Of a stretch of 64,000 nt of DNA, positions 7,829 through 17,613 are shown piece by piece. The position numbers and the translations under genes were made by a program. The first letter of the stretch is position 1; every line of letters begins with the position of its first letter. Under the pieces are notes generated by a model that worked only from the letters and a program-made list of their open reading frames with translations, was not told the DNA's origin and searched no databases. The stretch is from Paenibacillus azoreducens (GTDB lineage Bacteria; Bacillota; Bacilli; Paenibacillales; Paenibacillaceae), in NCBI RefSeq assembly GCF_021654775.1, contig NZ_AP025343.1, positions 1,951,501 through 2,015,500 on the forward strand. The letters run 5' to 3'.

Positions 7829-8655
7829 TCTTCCCGAAGAAGCTGGAGAATGCAATTATTACAGTTAAAAATAAACTGCCAGAGAGCGACCCCTTCTCAG
7901 ATACAACGCAAATTCAACAAAGTAAATTGGATGCTCTGATGGAGATCGTGAACTTTGTAAAGCAGATGAATTACATTAAAAGACCAAGGGTAAAGGAGAA
8001 ATTCTCCTTCTTCCTTCGATCCAAATATGATTATCAGGAAACAGCGACCCACTTCGGGACATCTCGTAATTCAATTGATGTTATGGTCTCACGGGTTTCG
8101 CGGCAGATAGAGTCACTTGTCGGTAAAGAGACCATCGACATGATACTTCAAGAAAAGGTATCGGAGGCGTTAAGAGTATTCAGGTCAGGGATATTAAACG
8201 AATCAGCAAAGGGGTTTTTCTTGCCGGAAGCTGCAAAGTATTTGCCCGAACCCAAGTATCGAATGTTCAATTCCCTAGAGGAGTGCAGTTCTGAGATTCG
8301 TTTTTTAAATGTTTTAACAGAACATGGAATGAAAAACATGATAGAGGGATGCGATCAAGAGAAATTGGCTCATATTCTCTATCTCATTTCGGATAATTCT
8401 AAGAAAATGATTGAAGGCGTAAGCGATGATAAAGTTCTTCAGTCGTATTTTGAGAATGGGCACCATAGTCGCGAGAAAGTAGCTATTGAACGCGAAGCTC
8501 TATTGAAGTTATTTAATGGAGAATTCAGTATGACGGACATTGGTGAACATATAAGTAATAAATATCAAGTCGAGAAAGCACTCGATGAGGTACGGAGACA
8601 ACACATATTCCATGATGCCGGTTCAGGGCTTGAGTTGGCTTCCAAGGAGGGGTAA
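7825..8655 (+). CDS. HTH-like paralogue family member 2, extended
   Basis: Starting with GTG 7825 inside the stop of the previous gene, this 276-residue protein carries the same core at about residues 55-115 (ATHFGTSRNSIDVMV, then LVGKETI). It has an extra C-terminal half of about 150 residues rich in charged helices that the other family members lack. It may be a regulator with an added interaction domain. Followed 4 bases later by the gene at 8660. Confidence 0.75.
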   Translation: MIFPKKLENAIITVKNKLPESDPFSDTTQIQQSKLDALMEIVNFVKQMNYIKRPRVKEKFSFFLRSKYDYQETATHFGTSRNSIDVMVSRVSRQIESLVGKETIDMILQEKVSEALRVFRSGILNESAKGFFLPEAAKYLPEPKYRMFNSLEECSSEIRFLNVLTEHGMKNMIEGCDQEKLAHILYLISDNSKKMIEGVSDDKVLQSYFENGHHSREKVAIEREALLKLFNGEFSMTDIGEHISNKYQVEKALDEVRRQHIFHDAGSGLELASKEG

Positions 8656-8659
8656 GCAC

Positions 8660-9349
8660 ATGTACTTAAAGGCTATTCCCCTATACAAATTACCTGCTGA
8701 TACTTCTGTTCATTTCCTCAAAACCGATCTTGAGCAAATGACAATTGATGAAATGAGTGAGTTAGCGGCATCTCCATATCGAGATGAGAACTGGGTAAGG
8801 CTTGCATATTCTGTTTCAATAACAGCCTTTCGTCCATATATTGATGAGAACTTTGCAGAAATAGTGGAGAGGAGGTCAGCTGTCGATCAATTCTCTTATT
8901 CAGATAGCACGGTAATCAGTACGGTATCGGCTATAAACTGCTTATATTTCGACACTTCGTACCGTTCCCCAGGAACTTGCGATTGTTCGCGTGAATTCAA
9001 GTTCTTTTCAGGAGAACACTTTCTTGGAGGTATCGGGGTATATGCAATTTATCTATCCCCTGATAGCACTTCAAGAGACAAGCTACGATCAATTACCTCA
9101 ATAGCAAGATACTGTCTCCAGAGTGGCAATCCCTTCAATCGCTTGCTCATAGCGGTCGTAAAGCCGGATAAATGGGAACTTGCTTTTGCTCAAGTGAAAC
9201 TACTGCTTCCTCCAGTTGCAAAAACAAGATCCTGTAAAGTAACGACCACCTTGTTTTATAATCCAGTTGATTTTTTCCAAGCGATACTCAGCGGCGGAGA
9301 GGTAAAAGATACTTATCATGAGCAACACAGGTCAAGGTTTAGCTTCTAG
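8660..9349 (+). CDS. Hypothetical protein in HTH-like operon
   Basis: AAGGAGG at 8644-8650 sets the ATG at 8660; the longer frame from 8585 would overlap the upstream gene. The 229-residue product has no signal peptide. Residues 85-130 contain four to five cysteines or aromatic residues in a hydrophobic context (NCLYFDTSY, CDCSREF), and the last third alternates strands and helices. It is third in a tight operon with the two HTH-like paralogues. Family not recognised. Confidence 0.75.
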   Translation: MYLKAIPLYKLPADTSVHFLKTDLEQMTIDEMSELAASPYRDENWVRLAYSVSITAFRPYIDENFAEIVERRSAVDQFSYSDSTVISTVSAINCLYFDTSYRSPGTCDCSREFKFFSGEHFLGGIGVYAIYLSPDSTSRDKLRSITSIARYCLQSGNPFNRLLIAVVKPDKWELAFAQVKLLLPPVAKTRSCKVTTTLFYNPVDFFQAILSGGEVKDTYHEQHRSRFSF

Positions 9350-9570
9350 TAAGCAGACTTAGCATAATTTCGGAGTTTTATATTCTTTGGTTTACATTTT
9401 ATAACCTTTCTTCTGCCTTGTACCAAGAATATAGGTTCATTAAAGAGTAGATGATTCCCACGCAAATCACAATGAAGCGACATTCTTGTATTATGTTTAT
9501 TTCTGGCGAGTATGTTTCAATGGAATGCAACCGAGTATACTCACTAACACACATTAATTGCCGTATCTTC

Positions 9571-9604
9571 AAGTGCATCTCACCCTTCAGGGTGAGATGC
9601 ACTT
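9571..9604. terminator. Very stable 15-bp hairpin
   Basis: AAGTGCATCTCACCC and its exact complement flank a TTCA loop. The following ATATATTTTCATTTT is only a weak T-tract. It could terminate the operon at 7403-9349 or form a stable RNA end. Confidence 0.7.
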
Positions 9605-9809
9605 ATATATTTTCATTTTAGTCATTTCTTTCATGGATAAAAATGAATTTCAGTCTGAGAGTTCATGAATTTCAGGAGTGGATAGCTGATCAATTTTATA
9701 GTAAGTAGAACCCGAATGCCGAATAGCTACCCAATTCATCATTTAGGTTCACTTCATTGCCCATACGCACTTCCATATAACTGCACGAGGGTTTAGATCT
9801 AGGAGGTTA

Positions 9810-9836
9810 ATGAAGGGATTGAAAATAATAAACTGA
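9810..9836 (+). CDS. Eight-codon leader minicistron
   Basis: AGGAGG (9801-9806) precedes ATG 9810 at ideal spacing; the frame reads MKGLKIIN and stops at 9834-9836. The stop overlaps the GAAGGG that serves the next gene at 9851. Such an arrangement couples translation of the membrane protein to that of the leader. Expression is inferred only from the ribosome binding site. Confidence 0.4.
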   Translation: MKGLKIIN

Positions 9837-9850
9837 AGGGATGATCAGAG

Positions 9851-10171
9851 ATGCAAAAGGTGATTGACTTGAAAAAAGGTTCTATGGGCAGCGTAGAGGA
9901 TCGGAGAAAATCATGGTTGTGGTTAGAACTTGCGTTTGTGTTTAATGCTATTTTTAGTTTCATTACTCTAATGATCGTGAAGTCTGGTCATTATTCTGGC
10001 AATGGTTTTTTGGCTAATTGCTTTATTGCTGGACTAATCTTTGCTGCCTCTACAGTAGTGACATTTTTCTACTCTAAGATTAACAACAAATGGAGGTACT
10101 TCATACTTATCCAATGTTCGATCATCACTCTATACTTCTCCCTGTTCAAGATGCACCTAATTTTTAATTGA
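9851..10171 (+). CDS. Small three-span membrane protein
   Basis: The 106-residue protein has a basic N-terminus (MQKVIDLKKG, EDRRKSW) and three hydrophobic helices at about residues 23-45, 52-72 and 83-103. GAAGGG lies 10 bases before ATG 9851. It stands between the leader minicistron and a terminator at 10185. No family recognised. Confidence 0.7.
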   Translation: MQKVIDLKKGSMGSVEDRRKSWLWLELAFVFNAIFSFITLMIVKSGHYSGNGFLANCFIAGLIFAASTVVTFFYSKINNKWRYFILIQCSIITLYFSLFKMHLIFN

Positions 10172-10184
10172 TCAACAGATTGAA

Positions 10185-10217
10185 TCCCCCTCGAACATAG
10201 AGGGGAATTTTTTTTTT
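10185..10217 (+). terminator. Rho-independent terminator
   Basis: TCCCCCTC and GAGGGGAA form the stem, followed by ten T residues. Confidence 0.85.
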
Positions 10218-10341
10218 GCCATTTGCAGATAGCATTCATTTCAAAAGTTATTACCAGATAAACCTTACAACAACTAAAATCCACAAATGACATGATCATA
10301 CAGATCACGTTCCGATGTTCAAACACAAGGGGGTTGATACA

Positions 10342-11187
10342 GTGAAATTAAAGAGAAGAGTCTCATTTCTGATTATCTGTGTCGTATTCATCTGCTTAAG
10401 TTCTTCTGGAGTATTCGCCGCGGCAGATACAGATATAAAAACTATCGAGATTCCTTCAGGCGATAAGAAGCATATGCAAGACGTTTGGAGTAAATTAGGG
10501 GATGGGGGAAGTCATCTCAACCTTGAGTTTGAAGCTAACACAGGAGATCATCCTGATTCTCGGCTTCTGGTCTATGATGGTACGAGCGGAACGGTAAAAT
10601 TCAACAATACCAATTTTCAGGATGCAATTGATAAATCAAGGAAAAGAGTGCTAAGGGAATTCGTTGAGGTGCTTCAGGGGTCGTCAGTCTCGGATCAAAC
10701 GCAACAAGTATTATTGGGTTCAATATCTGCTTTGAACAACGAAGTTTCAATGGTGCTGATCCCTTTAGTTACGGAAAGTGCTTCAGCAGATATGTATACT
10801 GCAATGATATGGATCAATCCGATCTTGCCTTACGTTAGAGTAGTTTTCGGCATAGGGGCGATCTTACTTACAATTTATCTGATTGCAACATCGATTGCCG
10901 ATTTGTTTTACATTGGACTACCTGTAGCAAGAGAGTCAATGGATTTGAAGGCAGATAATAAAGGGCGAAAGAAGCCATTTGGAATAAGTGATGATGCGAT
11001 TTCCGCTGTTAGGGAAACAGAAGCTTCATTAAAATCATCAGGCAGTTATAAAAATGCGTACATGCTTTACTTTAAACGAAGGTTTTTGACTTACATTGTT
11101 CTTTCGCTCTGTCTGCTCTACCTGATCGGTGGAGAGCTTGGCGGACTTATTGCATGGCTCCTGAGTTTAGGAAGTGGAGTTGTATAA
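10342..11187 (+). CDS. Secreted/membrane protein, possible conjugation component
   Basis: GTG 10342 is chosen because AAGGGGG sits 10 bases before it. The 281-residue product opens with KLKRR and a hydrophobic segment ending VFAAADT, a typical signal peptide cleaved near residue 27. After an extracellular domain of about 130 residues come two hydrophobic regions (about 159-194 and 247-277) separated by a basic cytoplasmic loop. The architecture, and its position before the 1721-residue membrane protein, suggest an envelope complex, perhaps a transfer apparatus, but no defining motif is present. Confidence 0.72.
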   Translation: MKLKRRVSFLIICVVFICLSSSGVFAAADTDIKTIEIPSGDKKHMQDVWSKLGDGGSHLNLEFEANTGDHPDSRLLVYDGTSGTVKFNNTNFQDAIDKSRKRVLREFVEVLQGSSVSDQTQQVLLGSISALNNEVSMVLIPLVTESASADMYTAMIWINPILPYVRVVFGIGAILLTIYLIATSIADLFYIGLPVARESMDLKADNKGRKKPFGISDDAISAVRETEASLKSSGSYKNAYMLYFKRRFLTYIVLSLCLLYLIGGELGGLIAWLLSLGSGVV

Positions 11188-11193
11188 AACATT

Positions 11194-11226
11194 AATCCTC
11201 TCATTTCATGAGGGGATTTTTCTTTT
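11194..11226 (+). terminator. Rho-independent terminator
   Basis: AATCCTCTCAT and ATGAGGGGATT pair around TTC, followed by TTTTC. Confidence 0.8.
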
Positions 11227-11421
11227 GCTTAAGTATCAGTAATCCCGAAATCGTCGAGTTAAGAAGCCTCGAGTGGTTCATTTATCACCCCGCAACACAT
11301 GAAACCTAGAAATACCTTTGTATGACGTTTGAGATTAACACAACTTCGACATCTGGTTTTGCAGAAGGATTACAAAAGTAGCACATAAATAAAACGATTT
11401 TCAGAAAAGGAGATGACGGGA

Positions 11422-11655
11422 ATGAGGGGTATTGAGAGCGGTCAGGTCAATGGGTTCGTTATTGATCACGGTGAAGGTGTCGAAGCAGATATGCATTCAG
11501 ATGAACTCAGTGACAAGGAGTATATAAAGATTCAGAAAAAGATGGTTCGTGCTGAAAAGTGGCTGAGCCGGTTAGAAAAAACAATTGCATGGTTAGATCG
11601 AGTTCGGCTATGGGCTGAGGAGCGAGCTTCAAAATCAAAACAGAATCTGAATTAA
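11422..11655 (+). CDS. Small coiled-coil protein
   Basis: AAAGGAGAT at 11406-11413 points to ATG 11422 rather than 11413. The 77-residue product has an acidic N-terminal half and a helical C-terminal half with heptad-like spacing (MVRAEKWLSRLEKTIAWL, then RVRLWAEERASK). It ends 29 bases before the giant membrane protein and is probably in its operon, perhaps as a partner. Confidence 0.65.
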   Translation: MRGIESGQVNGFVIDHGEGVEADMHSDELSDKEYIKIQKKMVRAEKWLSRLEKTIAWLDRVRLWAEERASKSKQNLN

Positions 11656-11684
11656 GATGATCGTTAAGGATGGAGGTGACAAGA

Positions 11685-14600
11685 TTGCAAGCTAAGCAAA
11701 TATTTCGTTATGTAGCGATGCTTATTGCTGTGATGATACTGATAACATCTACGCCGATCAATTCGGCTTCTGCAGTCGGTAGTCCTTCAACAGACTCCCC
11801 AAATGCTATGGCACGTTCGATGATTGACTTCTTCAGGAAAGACAGAACGGAGCTTGCTGTAGACAGGGTTTCTAGAGATGAATTGATGGTGTATGGGGTA
11901 TTTCTTTCCAATTTCTTTATCCCAGGGAAGACCAAATTAAGTGATATGGTCGATGCTTCAACGGATAAGCAGGACACCATTCCAAGGATTGTGAGCAATA
12001 AGTTTTTTGGATCGCCTGATAATTATAAGCAGATCGTGGACGTCAATACGAAGTTATACAATGCGATCATGGAGGTATTCCAATCCTCAAAGTCATCCTT
12101 CGGTTTGTTTAAGTCCGTTCCTCAGGATGGGTCACTTCCAATGTCAGGAGAAGATTTTTATAACAAACTGGCAGGAGTAGACACGAATCGAAAAATATAT
12201 GCGAAGAATGGTTCAGGCGACAATGTTGTAATGGACTTGAACGATAAAGCAACAAGAGCAGCTATTCAAGTACTGTTCTCTTATTCGCCAGAGTTGATTT
12301 TGGATAAGGAGAAAGGACTTAGGGCTTTAACCGCCATGTATATCGATGGATTAGGTAACATTTGGGGGGCTTACGATAATGTCGCAATAGAAGAGTATGT
12401 ACTGGTTCTTCCTGCAGCATTAAATCCAGTAGTCTTTTCTAAAACTGCTAATGGGGGTAAGTTTCCGGTTGCAAACGTTTTTGTTATGGGCGGTATAGTT
12501 AAGATTACGGAAAACTTTTTAGACGGAAAACCCTTCATGACTCCGTACTATAACATTAAGGATTACTTTACGAACGGTTCTTCGGCAGGAAGCACAATGA
12601 ACAGAAGTAATATGCTTAGTATCTTTGGTATTCAATCGCATTCCAGTATGACAAAGCTATCAGGGGGTTCAGCATTCCGAAGTCTGGGCGATTCAGACAC
12701 TTTGATCATGAACAGTGATAAGGTCACCTCAAATCCGTATCAAGATGTTCAGAAGTATATTAACGAAACCGTATCTAACACTTTTTCAAGTAACAATTCG
12801 TTTATCTTTTTGACCATTGATGCAAGTAAATTCACCAATGGACAAAAATATTTTGTAGATGAAGAAGCACTCAACAGTGATCAGAAGGATACTTTGTCCA
12901 AATACTTATTCGGTGGCAGTGTTTTTTCATTGGATGAATTAGCTGACGATATGTACTATTTCAACGTACCAACTGGAGCCAGCGGCGGTGAAGGTGATTG
13001 GAAAACCGATGATGATGCTTTGATGATGAGGCAGAAGATGTTCGCCAAAGAAGTATCGGGTCAATATCAGTTTTATCAAGGCTCTTACTTCTCGTCACCT
13101 TTCAACGGCTTTCTTCACTATTACTATGATAGCAAGAGTTCAGGGAACGAACAGGATCAAGTAGATTTTTTAGTGAAATGGCTTCAAGATAACACGACCA
13201 ATAAAACTATAAATTCAACTTCTGCTGAGTTTAAAGCGTTAAAGAGCTTTTTGGATTCGGGGAATTTTGGAACCGATGATCCTGATACAATTAACGCCGC
13301 GCTAAAGCTGTTGAAATTCGACAGTAATAATTTCGTATATAATTTGTTACCCTCATCGACACTCGTCGAGGATAATCTTATACGATCAAACTGGTACCAA
13401 CCAAAACTTATATCTCCAACTAGCTTTGGTTTAACTGAATATGATTCTTTTCTGGGGTATATTTCAATTGCGATAAGAAAGAGTGCTTTCTTTAAACAAT
13501 ATAACGGATTTGATGATTATTCTTACTTTGAATTTAATGGTGCTGGTCTTTTTCAGTCAGGAAATGGCGGAAAAATCGTAGGTCATGATACTGTCAAAGG
13601 ATCGAGTAAGAAGGTTGTTGGGACAAACGGACAAAATGCAATTTCTACTCTGTTCTATAATTCTATGGTGTATCGGGTATTTGGAATGAATAGTACCTTT
13701 ACCCGACAATTAACGAGCAACATGTACGCTGGAACAGAAGTAGATGGCGTTCTAGGTAAATATACTACTCGGACTGCGATCATGAATGATGTCAATAACT
13801 ACCCAGGTATCTATTGGGGTTACATGGTGCAACTACTCGGCATCGAAAAGAGTAAAGACAGTAAAACTGGTGAGGAAAAATGGGATAGCAAACGTTTCGA
13901 GAATGATTTATTGCCCACAATTATATTGAATACGATGGGTGGGGGATTAGACCTTGTTACGATCATCGGAGGATCGGGGGTTGTTGCTTCCGAAGAAAAA
14001 ACCATGCAGGAAATGCAAACCGATATCGTTAAGAAGATTTATGGTCTTCTCTATGACGGTCCAAATCAGTACAGAGATAAGCTGATCAAATCTGCACAAG
14101 ACAGCTGGATTATATCCACCCATAGAAGCATTACCGGTTCGTGGATCGGAAATATTTTAAGTGTAAGTGCAGGCGGAAACCAATCATATGCTTCGATTGT
14201 TGGTTACATCAATACGCCTAGTCTGACGGAGTTACCTATAACTTCTTGGTTACTGGACGATTACATGTCAATATACTTGTTGCTGATCTTATTTGTTGCG
14301 ATGATTGTGATAATAATGGTCATAACACATGTGCGTTCAATTAGAGAAGGGGTATTAATCTTCATCGTAATGGCTTTCGTACTGATAATTCCTCAGTTCT
14401 TTATTTCAAGTGTAGTAAATTTATCAAATACTGCAGGAGATAAGCTGTATTCTGGGAGGTTTAATTATTGGGCAATTACTCAGCATCAGCAAGCACTGTC
14501 TTCTATGCGTTATGTAAAGCTTATGGATGATGAGAAAAACTATATTATTGCTCAAAACATGGAGTTTGCAAGGGAGGCATATTCCTCAGATGTTGGAGTT

Positions 14601-16850
14601 CGGGTTAAATGGATGTCGCCTAAGAAAGATGATGTTTTCGATGATATGTTTAACAAAGGGAAAATAACTCAAACGTTAAATGAAAATCTGAACATCTTTA
14701 GGTGGTTATTCAGCAGTTTTATTAACCAAGAAGAGTATGTTTTCAATGATCCACTGGTCACCTACTTATATAGACCATATAACGCTATAGCTACAGCAGC
14801 CAAAAATTCGTACTCCAAACTTACAGAAAAAGCAGTATCAAGAAATGAGTCTGCCAACAAATTATTAAACGCTAAAGAGTCATCCTTCGTTTTCCCTGAG
14901 TACAGATTTAAGTCTTTATTGGACGACAATAAGAAAGTTCAATATTCTGATCAACAAAATCAGTTAATAAAATCGAGTGCAACACTATCAGTCACCGATA
15001 ATTCTGAAATGGAGGAGAGCTATAGGTATTGGGCTTTGAATAGTTCCAATGTTTCTAAAGCCATTTTCCGAAATGATATCAACTCTAATGCAGGATTACG
15101 TGCCGCGACAGATGAGCATTCCGAAGCCTTCCTGTTATCAACTGAAAGTCCGTTTTATTACTTCTATAATGCATTGAAGAGCAGATATTCAAGAGTTGAT
15201 GGAGAGTTCAAATCAGCCTTACTTTCCAAAGAAGTATTCAGGGCTTCAAGTGATGATGACCTGAAGGTAAATAATTCAATGAGGGATTTCCTCGATCTTG
15301 AGGGGTTATTTACTTACGTGATTCCTTATTTGTATCAAGGTAATGACTATGTTTACAGGTGGACGGCTACGAACGGGAAGAGTGTCGATACCTTTAACTT
15401 CAAAAACGCAATAGAGCCTTCCGATCCTGCGATGAAGGCAAAATTTAACGAAGAAGCGAAACGTAAAGAAGACCTAAAAGCTGTTTGGAAGTTGTACTCA
15501 CCTTGGGTTGACCAGATTTATTCTCTCGATGTAATGGGGAAACAAGTTCCAATTGCCAACAAAAAAGTATATGTTGCTGATACGGCTAACCCAGGTGCAT
15601 ATGATGATGCCGGAAGACCGATGATCTTTTCTGAGGCAGATATGTATGCGAAGGGGTATAATTACTCTCAGCTTACTGATGTAGAACGGAGAATCCAGTC
15701 CACACTGAAATCAACGTACAAGGATCTAATGTATTTGACGAACTATTACGATTTCGATAATGAGGTTCTTATTACAGCAGCAGCAATGATGGCGACCTTC
15801 AACTTTAATCGCGAGTTCTCGGAAAATAGGCTCCTCGGAGAAAGTAGTACGTTGTACCCGCAAAATTTTGAGCTAAAAAACTTTAATTACGATGCTTTCA
15901 TGAGACTGATCTTAATGAATTCTACTGGAGAAGCGTTAATGGACGATCAAGACCTGTACGCACGGGTTCTTGAAAAGACGTCGATATTCTCAGGATTACT
16001 TTTGATTCTGTGTGATTTGATGGCTGTCATCGTTGTGCCAGTAGCGAAGTTATTCGTATTGCTGTTGCTTTTGTTCTTAACCATTGCGATTTGCTTATCA
16101 AGTGTGTTGGTTCCTCCAGAGAGACTGACAAGAACCATTAGTAAGAATTTGTTTATACCGTCTCTGATCTTCTTGGCAGCGAGTATTGGGTTTGCATTTG
16201 TGATCTCACTATTCATGGGTGAAGGGTTAACGGGATATGTTGGAGGAAGAACGCCATCACTCGGAGTTAGCGATCCTTCGATAGTCATGTTATTAATGGT
16301 GGCTGTTGACGTTTTGTACGTCTTTATCCTTTGGAAAATTGCGAAGTTACTCATCGCATCATTGAAGTCGCATGTGATTTCAACTGTTTTTGCAACTGTA
16401 GGGCTTGCAGTAGGTGCAATGACTGCATTTAAACAATATATGCATTCATCGATGAGCAGGACATTTGATGGAGCTCTAAGTCACGCTCTTGATACAAAAG
16501 GTGAAAATGCAGTTAATGGTGGACCGACGGGTGGTAATAAGCCTTCAGGGTTGAGATCGAGATTCGGAAAAGGAATTATGTATAACCACGATCAGCTTAA
16601 CCTGAGCCATTCAGATGGTAATGAAAAGAGTAACCCTTCGATGAACGGCAGAGATGGGCAATCGAATAATGCCGTACTACCTAATGAGAAAGATCGTAAG
16701 TTTGAGAATTATATTGATGATCTGTCATCCCGAAGAGCAGGGAGTACTGATAGGAAAGACGATGGGATGCGAAAGCAAACTAAGAAAAGTGATTCTGTTG
16801 GTAAAGATATAAAGTCCGATCAAAGCCAGCAAAAGAAATCCGAGAAGTAG
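11685..16850 (+). CDS. Giant multi-span surface/membrane protein, putative transfer channel
   Basis: GGAGGTGAC at 11672-11680 fits a TTG start at 11685 (1721 residues). A signal sequence (AMLIAVMILITSTPINSASA) is followed by about 820 extracytoplasmic residues, two membrane helices (about 860-911), a second domain of about 520 residues, then four or more helices (about 1436-1585) and a hydrophilic tail of some 135 residues rich in Lys, Ser, Asn and Asp. Polytopic proteins with a large extracellular part occur as VirB6-like components of Gram-positive conjugation systems, but no ATPase or relaxase is in the window, so that role is an inference. It ends at a clear terminator. Confidence 0.75.
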   Translation: MQAKQIFRYVAMLIAVMILITSTPINSASAVGSPSTDSPNAMARSMIDFFRKDRTELAVDRVSRDELMVYGVFLSNFFIPGKTKLSDMVDASTDKQDTIPRIVSNKFFGSPDNYKQIVDVNTKLYNAIMEVFQSSKSSFGLFKSVPQDGSLPMSGEDFYNKLAGVDTNRKIYAKNGSGDNVVMDLNDKATRAAIQVLFSYSPELILDKEKGLRALTAMYIDGLGNIWGAYDNVAIEEYVLVLPAALNPVVFSKTANGGKFPVANVFVMGGIVKITENFLDGKPFMTPYYNIKDYFTNGSSAGSTMNRSNMLSIFGIQSHSSMTKLSGGSAFRSLGDSDTLIMNSDKVTSNPYQDVQKYINETVSNTFSSNNSFIFLTIDASKFTNGQKYFVDEEALNSDQKDTLSKYLFGGSVFSLDELADDMYYFNVPTGASGGEGDWKTDDDALMMRQKMFAKEVSGQYQFYQGSYFSSPFNGFLHYYYDSKSSGNEQDQVDFLVKWLQDNTTNKTINSTSAEFKALKSFLDSGNFGTDDPDTINAALKLLKFDSNNFVYNLLPSSTLVEDNLIRSNWYQPKLISPTSFGLTEYDSFLGYISIAIRKSAFFKQYNGFDDYSYFEFNGAGLFQSGNGGKIVGHDTVKGSSKKVVGTNGQNAISTLFYNSMVYRVFGMNSTFTRQLTSNMYAGTEVDGVLGKYTTRTAIMNDVNNYPGIYWGYMVQLLGIEKSKDSKTGEEKWDSKRFENDLLPTIILNTMGGGLDLVTIIGGSGVVASEEKTMQEMQTDIVKKIYGLLYDGPNQYRDKLIKSAQDSWIISTHRSITGSWIGNILSVSAGGNQSYASIVGYINTPSLTELPITSWLLDDYMSIYLLLILFVAMIVIIMVITHVRSIREGVLIFIVMAFVLIIPQFFISSVVNLSNTAGDKLYSGRFNYWAITQHQQALSSMRYVKLMDDEKNYIIAQNMEFAREAYSSDVGVRVKWMSPKKDDVFDDMFNKGKITQTLNENLNIFRWLFSSFINQEEYVFNDPLVTYLYRPYNAIATAAKNSYSKLTEKAVSRNESANKLLNAKESSFVFPEYRFKSLLDDNKKVQYSDQQNQLIKSSATLSVTDNSEMEESYRYWALNSSNVSKAIFRNDINSNAGLRAATDEHSEAFLLSTESPFYYFYNALKSRYSRVDGEFKSALLSKEVFRASSDDDLKVNNSMRDFLDLEGLFTYVIPYLYQGNDYVYRWTATNGKSVDTFNFKNAIEPSDPAMKAKFNEEAKRKEDLKAVWKLYSPWVDQIYSLDVMGKQVPIANKKVYVADTANPGAYDDAGRPMIFSEADMYAKGYNYSQLTDVERRIQSTLKSTYKDLMYLTNYYDFDNEVLITAAAMMATFNFNREFSENRLLGESSTLYPQNFELKNFNYDAFMRLILMNSTGEALMDDQDLYARVLEKTSIFSGLLLILCDLMAVIVVPVAKLFVLLLLLFLTIAICLSSVLVPPERLTRTISKNLFIPSLIFLAASIGFAFVISLFMGEGLTGYVGGRTPSLGVSDPSIVMLLMVAVDVLYVFILWKIAKLLIASLKSHVISTVFATVGLAVGAMTAFKQYMHSSMSRTFDGALSHALDTKGENAVNGGPTGGNKPSGLRSRFGKGIMYNHDQLNLSHSDGNEKSNPSMNGRDGQSNNAVLPNEKDRKFENYIDDLSSRRAGSTDRKDDGMRKQTKKSDSVGKDIKSDQSQQKKSEK

Positions 16851-16861
16851 AGATTGGAACA

Positions 16862-16903
16862 GTCGGAAATTTTTCAATAGAAGAGTTTCCGACTTTTTTT
16901 TTG
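16862..16903 (+). terminator. Rho-independent terminator
   Basis: AGTCGGAAA and TTTCCGACT form a 9-bp stem followed by nine T residues. Confidence 0.9.
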
Positions 16904-17074
16904 TTTGAGAAGTAGTAAAAACAGCCAGCTAAGGGACTTAAGGTGACTCTTTATTCTGGCTCTTGAAGGTAAAAGTTGATTTAAGTCGTTCATTTCGATG
17001 AAATGGTATATCTTGTCCTTTGTGCGCGGATGGGGTATATTGGAACTAATAAAATATTCTTTGGAAGCGGAAGC

Positions 17075-17116
17075 ACCGCAGACAAGCCTATTAACGGGCG
17101 TAGTCTGCGGTTTTTT
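17075..17116 (+). terminator. Terminator/attenuator upstream of zinc-ribbon gene
   Basis: ACCGCAGAC and GTCTGCGGT make a perfect 9-bp stem followed by TTTTT. It lies about 30 bases upstream of the start codon at 17147 with no gene in between, so it may end a small RNA or act as an attenuator. Confidence 0.75.
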
Positions 17117-17146
17117 GCGTTCAATGACAATTGGAGGATGATTCTT

Positions 17147-17413
17147 ATGAAATGTTGTACATTTTGTTCTAGCGAAGCTGAAGTACTGTTTAATCACCTT
17201 ACTCATGATATTGGGTCGCTTTGCGTAGAGTGTTACATGAAACTACACGGATCATGCGGAGTTTGCCGCGGCAGCTTTCTACCTGAAAAAGTGATGCCTG
17301 ATGTAGATAATCGGATTGAGATTAAATTTATTGGAACAGGAGAAAAGAACTTTATCGTTTGTAATCAATGTGATTTAGAAATTCGTCAGCATTTCCCGTT
17401 GATGTTCGTTTAA
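17147..17413 (+). CDS. Small zinc-ribbon protein
   Basis: GGAGG at 17133-17137 favours ATG 17147 over ATG 17138. The 88 residues contain four CxxC-type knuckles: CCTFC, CVEC, CGVC and CNQC, enough for two zinc sites. No other domain is visible. It is flanked by terminators, so it is probably expressed alone. Likely a nucleic-acid or protein binding adaptor. Confidence 0.75.
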   Translation: MKCCTFCSSEAEVLFNHLTHDIGSLCVECYMKLHGSCGVCRGSFLPEKVMPDVDNRIEIKFIGTGEKNFIVCNQCDLEIRQHFPLMFV

Positions 17414-17453
17414 GGGCATTGGGGGCATGGGTCTAATCTATAGCTTACAAAGT

Positions 17454-17485
17454 GATCACCTTTCACTAAGGTGATCTTTATTTTT
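17454..17485 (+). terminator. Rho-independent terminator
   Basis: GATCACCTT and AAGGTGATC form a 9-bp stem followed by a T-rich tail. Confidence 0.8.
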
Positions 17486-17572
17486 GATTTTAGATAAATT
17501 AGGCTCAACATTTTTTCGAAAAACCTATGAAAAGTGCGTCAAAAAGTAACTTCAAACCTGAGAAAAATTACA

Positions 17573-17605
17573 TAACTAACCAGTTAATTGTGGTTGGTTA
17601 GGAGG
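17573..17605 (+). promoter_or_regulatory. Leader hairpin abutting amidoligase ribosome site
   Basis: TAACTAACCA (17573-17582) and TGGTTGGTTA (17591-17600) pair with one mismatch, and GGAGG begins at 17601. The layout matches the hairpin before the gene at 1298. Confidence 0.6.
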
Positions 17606-17613
17606 CTCAGGGA

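Noticed and set aside
9399..9602. Minus-strand frame of 67 codons starting inside the 15-bp hairpin
   Set aside because: AAGGGTGAG before an internal ATG is suggestive, but the region is most simply explained as a terminator and the composition is not convincing.
10342..16850. Calling the envelope genes a confirmed type IV secretion system
   Set aside because: No VirB4 or VirD4 ATPase motif or relaxase was seen in the window, so only a putative role is stated.
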